A stretch of DNA of 64,000 bases, taken from NCBI RefSeq assembly GCF_000524195.1, contig NW_020170387.1:1209987-1273986 (forward strand), in the 5' to 3' direction. Shown here in pieces: positions 25,601-37,600 of this stretch (position 1 is the stretch's first letter; each line of letters starts with the position of its first letter). Source of the stretch: Echinococcus granulosus (Eukaryota; Platyhelminthes; Cestoda; Cyclophyllidea; Taeniidae). A program made the position numbers and the translations under genes. Below the pieces are notes generated by a model, which saw only the letters and a list, made by a program, of their open reading frames with translations, did not search any database and was not told the origin of the DNA.

Positions 25601-28600
25601 TAGCAAAAGTGTTAAATCAGGACAGCTTTCCGATCTCCTAGTCCTTTTTTTGTAGCTGAGCTTCCAATTGTTTGGAATCGCCGTGAATCATAAAAACGCG
25701 TGGATTTGGTGTCTTGACGACTATCCCAATAAATGGAAGTCTTTAGAAGCCCCTCGAGACCTTAAAGCCAATTTTTTGAATTGGTCACTAGACCATGTCC
25801 GTTATGCAGTCTATTTAGGTTGCACACAAAATATCATGGGGATAGAAATTGAACGGTTTTGATTTTGTAGTTATTCTTGATGTGTACTACTCACTGTGAT
25901 TTGCCCTTCCAGTTTGTAAGTGACACCACTCAAGAGACCTTCTTTCTGCTTTTATCTCCCAACTGTGTGTATACTTTTTTCTGTAAAAGTAGCAAGTGAA
26001 TCTTATTATTTCGTTGCATTTTTTTTCAAATTACTTGCAATAGTGGGAGTTATGCACGCTCTTGTAAAACTCCCTTAATGGTTAATTTTTTGTGGAATTT
26101 TCCCCTAATTATTTGAACTGGCACTACTCCATTTATTGTATCCACTTTTATATTTCAGGAATTTCACCTTCCCAAATACTTTTCTTTATGCATTTTTTTA
26201 ATTTTTTTCTGTCTAAGTATTTGATTTTTTTTTCCTTTTTGAAGATGATTCACTTAGTCAAAATTCTCCTTCACGTACGTCTTTCCCTGATGGCGAAACC
26301 TTCAAACCTGTTTTATCTTTATGTAACCATCTAAATATTCAAAAGTTTTTCCTTTAGATTGCAAATGTCATGGCATTCTCAGTTGACTGCTTTTACCTCG
26401 AAAATACACAGCGCAGCTCCGACTACTTGCATGATATCAACTAAATAATTCCTGGGGTTATTTTCTTCGTGTTGGCAGCTCTCCGGGCTTATTTTTGCTT
26501 AGGCTTCCCTGCGCAGTTAAATAATTTAATTCATGGCGACGTATCAATTAAGTTCAGTCTGCAGGGTACATTATTCATTTAAGGTCAAACGTTTAGTGAT
26601 GCTTCTAGGTTTACCCGTTTTCATCCTCTTTGACACCTGCTGTGATTTGTTCCCACTCTCCTGTAATCGTCGTTTATTCACCACGAACCAACGTTTATTT
26701 GTGCAGTGTTATCAAGGCACCCCATTATTTCGGTGGTTTATTTTCATCTGAATCAGAGAATCCGTAGTTTATTTTTCAGTAGAGGAGTGGGTCCACCTTA
26801 GTAAGTGGACAGGTCCCTTGCATGGAAATAATGCCTAGGAATTGAGAAATCAAACATAGGGTGATCATCTCTTTTATCCCGCAGCTGCTGTTTCGATCGG
26901 CTCAAGCCACTGGCCTGGGCATAGAGGGTGACTGCCAGTCTTTCCATTGCGTGGAATTGTCGCTCACATGTCATCGACGACGTCCCGTCCAAAATCAGCT
27001 TCTCCCCCCTGTCGTTGCGACGGGCTCGGGCGAGCAGGCTGCCGCTGCAACCGCTGTCACCACCACCAGTGCCTTCCAGGCAGTTAACCGCATCGTCAAA
27101 CACAGCCCTGTGCCCTCTTGTGCTGCCTTTTCCAATGACATGCGGCTGCTTGTCGTGGGATTCGAGAATGGCACTGTTCAGGTAATTCAGTCCTCCTCCA
27201 TAATCTGTATCGCTGGTTCTTGGCTTACTCAAATACCGGATTCGCCTGTGTTCAATCGGCATACTTAATTTTCAATACCAAGAAATACATCAACTATTTG
27301 ACCAAATTTGTCCGCGTTGTCATTTTAAATTCAATTTTTAGTGGTCGTTGTCACACCTTCAAGTGCAACTACTCGATCTGATGACTGCACATTCTTATGC
27401 TGCAGTGAATACCAACAGTTCCTTGAAAGAAGCATGTCACATTTGACAAGTATATAATATTAATCACTTTAAGCAAAATCCTGATTAATGTTTATTCACA
27501 AATCAATTTACAAATCTGATAGGCTTGTCATTCGCACCCAGGTAATGAATATCATGCCTTGATTTAAATTTTTGTGAAATTTTATCATTGGTTCGCCGAC
27601 TTCAGGAAGCGAATTTTGATGTTATTGAAGCCTTCATGAGAACAACAATCCTCATCTTTTTAATTCAGGTAAATTATTTTCACACTTTAATCAACGCTAA
27701 ATACTTTGAGTCACAACCTTTGAGTGACTGGCTTTTCCCTTCAAGCGATCTCTATTCAGGAAAGTAAGGAGTACTTACGATTTTAAAAGTAATTTAAGGG
27801 TTAACTCCCTACCCTTAACATGTGTGTATGTGTGGCAGGTTCTGCAAATGAACTGTCCCAAGGACCCACTGCGTGGTTTCAAGCCCTATCGAAACTTCTC
27901 GGTTTCCTCGAGGAATAGTCTTTCTGAGGCTGGCGGTGGCGACTGCGGCCGAGGCAACAGCCGCCCGCGTGTCGCCAGCCGCGATCTGCCCCTCGATATC
28001 GTCTCCACGGCGGTAAAAATCACCCATCTCTCTCTGTGGACACCTCCTGTCGACTTTGAGGAGCCAGAGCTTGAACTCGTGGTTGCTGTCGCTACTGCTG
28101 GTGGCACTGTGCACGTAGGTTCCACCTATTTGACCCTACTTGCTATTACCGATGCTCAAGAAATTGATAACACATATCTAATGTTAGGAATTGGAATACA
28201 AAACCAAATATTTCGCCAATTATCAGATCGCGGCTTCGCTGATCCTTAGGGGACTATCAGTACTCATCCTGATAACCTAGGGGACCCGAGTTCGAGCTTT
28301 TCTCAAATAAAAATTTATCCTTACAATTGAGTCGGAATCGACACTGTCTTTAGATCAACCGTTCTCCCATCAGCGAGAAAAGTATATGAGGAAATTTCTG
28401 TTTCTGAGTTATCGACAATATCGAAATTTAAATTTATTCCCATTGCTTTGTTTTTTTGGCTTTGTAAACGTTTTCCAACTAATAACACATTATCGTGATT
28501 CTGAAAGCTTTGCTATCTTCTGCGTTGAGCGCTTATTTCATCATGGCACAGTAGAGTAGCTGTATATCAAATAAAATATCGGAGCGTGTATTTTAACAAT

Positions 28601-31600
28601 TCAATATCCAAATAAAAAATACCTTTTGTGTGATGTGATGACGGGTGAAATTTTGGACGATTGAGCCGTTTTCGTCATCTCGCTTCGCGTGTTGGGCCAT
28701 CTGCAAGCTAAGCCATTCCTTGTTGCAATCCTGATGAGTGCCAAAATCCTACTACTTTTTGATTGATGCACATTTTGACGGGCTTGTTCCCTTTACATGC
28801 TTCCCTAAATCAGGCATTAATGTATCCTTCACTGGAGGCCGCAGTCATTTTTCAACTACCCCCTGGAATTTTTAAATGTTTCATCTGTGTTAGGTGCTTG
28901 ATTTATTTTGAAGGCTTGTTTACAAGATTTTAATGCCTTTTGTGTTTTTTTAGCAATTTAAGTTAATGCTAAGTTCCATAATAAGCGAAATTAGTTCTTG
29001 CTGTCCTCATCACAATATCAAATCATCCTCTTTTCTCAAAGGCTATTTATTACTCAGGTCATGTTCAATTAGCCTTGCACCCAAACCCAATCATGCACTT
29101 ACAAGACTGATACTTCTAATTCTTGAGCTTTTGTATGGAAAAGAGGTTATATCCAGAGACGAAGTAGATTTTCTTATTTGTGATTTAGCTAGCCCAATTA
29201 TCGTTAGCATAGTTTGCCTTGGCAGCATTCTCAATTCAATTGGTAATTATTTAACCCTCCCGAAGACTCCCGGTCTTCCTTGTTCACGCCACCTTCGCTT
29301 AAGTGTAGAACTGCGTTTCACACCTGCTTACGAGATTGTAATTACCCTTGATGGATAGAGGCAAATACTTTGTTCCCATCCGGTAAAATTTTTTACTTAA
29401 TCGCACTGGATTTAGTTAGCTTCCAATGCTGCGCCTTGCTCTCTCGTCTCAGCAGCGACCGGGAAAGTGGGAATCACTGCAAGTTTATCGGTTGCACACA
29501 TTCCCCTTTGTTTTCCCGCTGTTACACGGAAGTTGCATGAAATGCCACTTATGCATTGAGTGCACCCTACTCCCTGCATGCTTTCGTTCCGGAGTCACTG
29601 TCCAAGTCGCCCAAAACCAGGTTCTAGTGCTTCTACCGCTCTCTTCATGCTATTATCTCATACCACCTTTTGATAAATCCAAGCATTTACCACAGATTTG
29701 AGATAGCTACTTTTCCTCTGCCAAGTACATCATTAAGTACCGGTGTGGTCCCGGATACCTGGTGAAGGTTTTGTGTCATTTACTTGATCTTCTAGCATGT
29801 TTGCATGCCCCACGTTAAAAGAAAAGAAACTAAATAATGTATCCCTATGATCAAAAAGTGCTCTGCAAACAAGTCTTTCTATTCGTAAATCGCCAAGGCT
29901 GAGGATCATTTCTATTACCCTTTTTCCCTGATCTCATTAGGGGTAGGGTGGGTAATCACTTGCCTGACTGTAATTCGCATCATCTGGGGCTACTCTCTGC
30001 TTCACAAAGTGTGAATTCAATCCAATTTTGACGAACAGTATAGCTCGAGTACAGCGGGTTCTTATGGGCCGAACCAGTTCACACAATGAGGTTTCATTAA
30101 CCAAAGTTATACCAACATTAATGTGTTAACGATAGATATTAAAATGGGGAGCATTTTCCAAAACGCGTGTGCTATTTCCTCCGCTTAGTGCCGCTTTATT
30201 TGTATTACCAAGTTAACTCACACCAATTTCGACTAACTTCTTTTTGAAATCGTGACTCCCAATTCTCAAAAAGCCCATTTAATCAGCTCCTTCTCTTTGT
30301 CCCTCTGGCTTTCAACTTCATGATGGTAATGAGTGTTAAAAAATTGTCCAGAATTTTTTTCTGCTACATTTTTGCACATTCATTTCAAAAATGTCGACTT
30401 CAGTGCAATTTTTCATCTTTTTCTGCAAAGCACGAGATCCATCGTCTGCTCCGTTATGCCCTAGTTTTGCTCTCCAGGATATATACCAGTTAATCAGGCC
30501 GAAACTTTGTTACTATTCTTACTTCCTGGCCGTTCTTGTGTTTTGGCTGAATACTTCAAAGAATTTCTTGGCGTTTCCCATTGAGCTCATCATTTTCATG
30601 CATTCGGAAGCAAACAAACCTTGTTAATGTCTATAAATGTTTCGAAATTATTTTCTTTTGAAGTATCCCCGTAGTGGTTTGAGTGGTTGTTGAAATTCGC
30701 TTGGAAGTGAACTAAATGGCTTAAAATAGATGCGACTGTAGTTGAAATATTGTGTTAATTAAGAAATTTCCATTGTTTCTTTATCAATTTCGTTTTTTGA
30801 TTATTTTATTGTTCATTAGAGAAATCGTATGGGAAGCTGGTACCAAACATGTTAGAGTCGTATTAAGGACGCAGAGAAACCTTTTATGCCTAATAAAGTT
30901 GCAAAAACCTTCCATCTTGCTGACAGTATCCATGTGTTAAGCGAACGCCACCTTGGTCGTACCCCGCTTCTCCTTAGGCGTTAAAAGAAATTTCCGTAAC
31001 TTGCACATAAAACAAAGTCTGAAACAATGCTTTTGTGTTGCGTTTGAAACGAAGAAATTTACATTACCATACCGGTTTCAATTACTGTTCTTGCATAACG
31101 AAATTCAAAAGTGTAAATATCATCATACTGTGTGCGTTTAAATTGCATTTGCTGTTACACACAATTACAGTCACATGTTAAACGAGCTTAGTGTTCACCC
31201 TTACTGCCCACATTATCCCCCTTATTGTCCCGATCTTACAAAACACTATTCAAGCAAAAAAGTTTGCAACCTACTATCTAGCTTTTCACTTTAAATTCTG
31301 TGCGGGTTTCGCATAGCATTGCTCATGTTTTATTACAACAGAGTCAAGGCATCTATTACGCACCTTTTTTAACTTGAAAACAATGTTACAATGCCCTGCT
31401 TATGAATCAGCATTATTGCAACTCTCCTTTTTGTACTCCGGAGCAAGTCACCGCATCTTTACATACTTTATAAGAGATGTATCCAATCTGACTGGCATTG
31501 GTACATCCCGATCATGAATCAGCCTTTCCCGATATAATGATATTCTCAGTTCTTCTACCAATTGTTTGTCTGCTTTGTAACTGGAACTTTCACAATCAGT

Positions 31601-34600
31601 CTGGGATTCTCTACTAGTGCATTGCCGGGATGAGTTGACGCTTTCATAAAAAGCATCCTCCTTTCAATTATTTTAGGTGTGGGAGGTGATGCACGCGATT
31701 GCACCGGAAGGAGAGGAGAGGGATCGAATTGCACACGCCAAGGTGGTTCCTATGAAACAATGGGTACGGATGCACTTACCGGTGTCCACGTCTGCTGTTC
31801 CGTCCATCTCCACGCCCACCTTCAGTCCGCTTCCCTTTGTTGAGGCTGAGGCGACAAACCAGCCGGTGGTGTGGTTCCGCTTCTTCGCTAACCTTGAACT
31901 CCTTCAAAAGTGCACTGAGTGGCGCGCCCGACTCGCGTGGCTCTCCGCCGGCCGCGACGGTCTCGTCTGCGGCCGTAGCCTTGCCGACGACCAGTGGGCC
32001 CTCGACCTCGTCGCCCACAAATCTGCCGAAATCACCGATGCCGACGTCGATCCCGACGGTCGCTGGATAGCTATTGCTGCCACTGATGGGACTGTTTGTG
32101 TGAGTTTCTCGAACTCAACTTTCACTATCCGATTTCGGACTTCATTTGTGTTCCTTTGAACATCTGGACGCCTTTTTCCCATACTTATCATTTTCTACCA
32201 TGAATGGCCCTGGTAAATGGGAGATCATTATTTATTCCTCTGGTTTGTTGGGTGTTTCGTGTATATTAGGTTTGACATCTTCGTTAACTGTTCGTGAAGT
32301 TCGGGAAAGTGGACTTATTCAGCTGTCATTTTGCCATCACTTCCCTCATTTAATTTGACCATGTTTTTAATTTAAGCTAAACAGGTTCAATTTTGAGGTA
32401 CGCTTGCTTACCGCGCGTATTACTATACATCTAAGGGATTTTCCCTAAACATAATAAATATTTTCATGAGTGTTTAGTTACTGTTTCTGGGTTGGAAGAA
32501 TGCACAAGTGTACTTTTTTTTGGTAAGTTTTTGGACATTTCGTGCATATCTTCCTGTTTTAATCTTATTTTCCACTTAAGAATTGGAAAAATATGCATTC
32601 AGTGCTTATCCATCCGATTATTTTTTCACACTATCTAAATGTATCAGTTTCATTAGTTATTGGTGGCCCAAAGTTACATAGACTCGCTCTATTGAATAGC
32701 TAGGTGTCAGTATGAGAGAATGATTGTTATTTCTTTTCTATGCGTTCTATTCAAACTAGCTCATCCGGGAACTTATTCACCAAAGGCATTTCAAATATGT
32801 CAGTGCTCTTAATAATAATCGAGATTTTTGTTTTATCATGCCTAAAACCACTCCTCCAATACAGTTCGGTTCAATACTTTAATTTTCTTTGCTTACAACC
32901 CCGCGAAAGAAATGCTGAATCACTCAAGTTGTGCCCGAAAACGTTACGAAGCATACGCGCCAAGAACTAGCTTTACTAGATTCGTAGACAATGATATGGA
33001 AGCTGTCGACTTAGATGGTGTGGGGGGAGCCTACGCTACCAGCGTGAAGTATAAATCGCATAAAAATGAAAAATAAAATGGCAATTATTCTATTACAACA
33101 AAGCCTGAAAGGAATAGCTTTTTGATTTTTTTAGAATAAGTTTTCTTTTTCTTGACTGATGGTACTTTGGAATAAACTTTGGTTCATATGCTTTCGAATC
33201 TTTTATTTTTTTGTTCAAGTTGCACCTGTGATTTTGAATAATAAGCCCTTTTTTATGCTTAGGCTGATGTTTGGCATGCTCTCCTTACTCTCTTCTGTTA
33301 GAATGATTTGGAATGTTTGAAATGTTCATCGTCATACGGGTAAGGCAAACACAATGATTGATAAATCTCTGAGTTTTGGAAAGCATGTCGTCTTGACTGC
33401 TTATGGATTATCCTCGACCATTTTTCAGCTTTAAGCATCTTTGATTCGATGAACCTTCTCAGTTTGGACCTATAGATCTCCAGGTTAGATTCAGGTCATT
33501 AAACCATGGAGGCTGAAACCATAAAAATAAGAATGCATTTTGCTACTTTGTTCAGCTGCAGGTGAATTCTCAAACTCATTTGGGGGACTCGGGATTCACA
33601 CCCATTAGGAATTCCCGTCATTAGTGATTTAGTTAATAGAATGCCCTTTTGCCACATCCATTTCCAACCTATTTTGCTACATTATCTTGATAAGGGAATT
33701 ACTTGGGCAAAACGAGTTCACTCGATCATAGGCTTTTTAATGCACACAACCAGACATTCATCCCAACTAATCAGTCTCACCTCACCCAAAAATGCATTAT
33801 TTGTCTGCGATTTTTAAAGTCCCTCCTTGTGGTTTCCTGCGTTCAATGTCATAAGTGCCTGATTTTATCCTTTTTTCAGAGTTGCATGCACAAGATTTTT
33901 ACCACATGCCTTATCCGCTGATTTTGTACAGTTGAGATCTGCCATTATTCTTGCTACTTTGTCTTTCCTCTGTAGGCTGCTAAATTGCAGATTAATTATC
34001 CACTCTATTTTAGCACTCACTCACGTGGATTGACATGATTCTATATCAATCACGTGATTTTCTTTTGCTAGTGTTTTTCGAATCCAAGCAAAATGATTTC
34101 AGGGCTCCGAAATGGAATTTAAATAGCTAAACTACCTACTTTGTAGGTTGAAGCCATTTTTCATGCATACATGACTTCTCTACTACCCACACATTCGCTG
34201 CAAGATGGGAAATATCCCATTTCTACTCGCATTACACGTTGAGTAGTTTGGGAATTCTGCTCATTTCCGCTCACAAGTACACTATCATGTAACTTATCTG
34301 GTAAGAATTTATGCCTATCGCAAAAGCAATGACAATTTCGAGTGGATAGCTATTTGGTGTAAAGTTTATTTGATTGAACATGTCAGCTATGAATACCCTT
34401 GCAGCTTCTGATGCAAGTTGGACCACTGGTAACCCTAAAGTCATAAACTAATCTCTACCTGAATGTCATTTTCCCAAATTTTACATAATTTAAAATCTGG
34501 TTTTAAAAGTTTTAGTTTTATTAGTGAAAATAAGTCGGAATTTCTCCTACTTTTGAGGGAATACAGAATGGAGATTCTGTGCAGAACACTAAAAGGACAT

Positions 34601-37600
34601 TACTGTGGCTGTAAGTACCAAACATTGTAGTTTAGCAGGTGATCACATCATTGTCTTAGTTTTAATGAAGGTGAAATTGCATCGTCAAGATTAAAAGAGC
34701 GTCGGAGGTGAGATTTCCTTTAGTTCCTCTTGTGATGCCGTTGAGCGTTCCCAGAATATCTGGTCCATGAACCAACTGAAGTGGAAGTATAGGTCACGCA
34801 TTTCAACTATTTCGTTGAAGATCTTCCCATCAAACTACTCAATTTTTTTGTTATGTCTATCAGGCTGAACAATTATCCGCAGTTTGTATCACAACAATAG
34901 CGATGAGTGTCGGCGGGGATCTGGGTAACGGACTTGATCCCCCCTATTCTGGCAATAAAACAACCTCGAAAGAGAATAGGTTCATCTCTTGTGTGCATTG
35001 TTGCGAATTGAATATGCTTTACTTCAAATGCACTTCGAAATCAACTTGACTGTGCCTCGCTGCATATTTCCACTGTGAATGAAAAGTCCTCTGAATCGTT
35101 GCCATGAGTTTAGCAGTTTCTAAAAATGATTGGCAAAGTGAGAATATTATCGGTTTTGAGTCATAAATACTCCAATTTATATCAACCACTTCGCGAAACT
35201 CCTGTAGTCTTCCTTCTGCTGCAGCGACGTTTAAGCCCATTTCCTTATTGACTGGCCTAGTGTGTGATTAAGCCATTATCTCCTGTTGAAGTAGTACCTG
35301 TCACGTTCTGAAAACCGGTTAACCCACTCTCTCGAAACTCCATTGTCAGTTTATATTTATGCAACTGAGTAACAATCGAACCTTAACGACTCCCACAAGT
35401 GACAATGTCTGGAAACAGCAATTATATACTGATTTCTTGTCTCTATATTTAAAGAAGAGTGTTAAATAAATTTCATCCCTTTTCTCGGTATCATGCTGCG
35501 AATTTCTCCCCACACTTGTTTACCTGATTGACCTTTAGTGAGGTGAGGTAAACCTCAATAATCCCCCATCTATGATCTCATGTCTACAGTTTGTTCATGA
35601 ATTGAATCAGCGCAAGGGTAGAGCAGACTTCATTAAACCATTTCTCATTTTATTGTCTTCTCTTTTATTATCTCCTTTAACCATTTCAACTGCTGCATCG
35701 TCCGCTTCCGACTCGAAATTGTGGCGCTTTTCAGCCTCATAGAAATAAATGTGAAATGAAGTTTTTTTTGGCGGCGTAGCAGACACGTCTGGTTGAGCAA
35801 TGGTACAGATATTTTGCCTTAATCTGTCCGGCCTAATCGTTAGTTGGGTAGCGATTTAACGGGCCTTGGATGAGCTGCTCTCATCCTCACTCAACTTTTT
35901 GTCGCCATGGTTTGCTACTTTGGCTCATTGCTGCAGGATAGATTAGAGCCGAGATAGCGTCCTTCTACTTTACACGCCTGATTCAAGTCGCACCTAACAT
36001 GGCTGGCTTAAATTAACACGAAGTGGAGTGTGTTCTCGCACAAAATGTTGGTACACGTAGGCCTCCTGTCACTAGTATTATAATTTTACCTCCGCCGATC
36101 CGACCCATATTTTCTTCCGGTCATGCAGCAAAGTCGCTCACTTATTTTTCCGTGGAACTTTCCAGCTGTGAAATAACTCCATTACCGCAACTCGAATCTA
36201 TTGTACTAATCAGGCCTGCCTCCGTATCTCATGGGTCCTTCTGTCTACCCATGAACACTAATCCCTTTTCATTCAAAAATTATGAAATTTTTTGTCTGTA
36301 TTTGGGCTATTGCATTTAACATTAACTGGCCTTATAGGTTTGTGAACGATACCTGTGAAGACAATGGGTCCACGCACCTCATTAATATTGGTTTATCGTA
36401 GTTTTCCATGCGGAAGTTTAGTAGTGCCTGTGCTAATGGGGTCACTTGGATTTTCCGGGCTTTTAAAAGTCAAAAAGGATTCTTTCTTATGTAGATAATG
36501 GGCAAATTGTTGTGCTGCAGTTCCGATGATTTTCATGACGGACCTTAAAAACAACCGACACAGTCTCGTTGATTTATTTGCCTTTTATGTGTGAGGAAAG
36601 AGCAGGATTCTTGTGATAAAAATGCACACTATAGAACGGCAAGCGTTCCCGTTTATGGATGTCTGGAACGGTATTCCTTCAATTAGCCTTTACCCTAGAA
36701 GTTTCTGCTCCACAATTTCATACGCTGACAGTGTTGTAGCTGTGCTAGTGCAAATATCAAGAACATTAACTGGTTGCTATGATTTGGAATCGCTATTGGT
36801 GACCCTTAAAATAAGCGCGCATCTAAATCTAGGTCTCCATGTTAATGTAGTTAAAATATCATCAGTAAGCAGTGGTACAATATTTTACTATAGTTGATGA
36901 AAAGAGTGTCTTTTTATTGTAACTTTCCATCTCTTTATTATTTCTATTTTAAAAACAAATAGGCAAGTTGACAAGTAAACTTTTATAGCCAATCGACTCC
37001 TGCTTTTATGATAACATGGTATCTTTTTCATTTCAGACAGGACAGATTTCCCCTTTATAGTTTGATTGTTTTTCTCTCTCGCCAAAGAAAATAGTCCTTT
37101 TACCTAAAAAGATCATCTCTATTATCGTATTCTGAACACTTTTTCTTCCTAATTAGTGCAATTGTTGGATGTGAATGGGTGCCCATACACATGCACTTCA
37201 CACTCATCTTCGTCAAAACATGCTAATGCACTATACACTTGGGATCGTTTTTACGTTATTAAACATAATTCTGTTTGATAACCTCATCCTCTTTAAGTCT
37301 CTGTCTCTTTTCCATCCCCAATTTCGCCTCCTGTGCATCTTCATATTTGGGGCAGTAAAGTTTAATTGAGAGATGATGTTAAAAATCATGTTTTTAGCAT
37401 TTCGTGTCTTGGAGGACACAGAAAACATTTTTATTAATTAATTCAATTGTTTTATGAATAAATCAACTGGTGATTGAGCAAATCGACGCACTTAAGATAA
37501 GTATTCCAACTTAAGCGCCTTCCTTGCTTCTGCAGAACTCGCACAGATGTGTAGGCATACAGTCTTTAGGCAAATCGGTTGTGAACAGGCAGTGCGATGA

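Noticed and set aside
26798..27262. 154-codon open frame on the minus strand
   Set aside because: It lies exactly opposite exon 17, whose sense translation gives a WD40 blade with correct splice sites. GC-rich exons often leave the antisense frame open.
28966..29358. 130-codon + strand frame in intron 18
   Set aside because: AT-rich composition like the rest of the intron, Leu/Ile/Ser-rich, no recognisable family; treated as chance.
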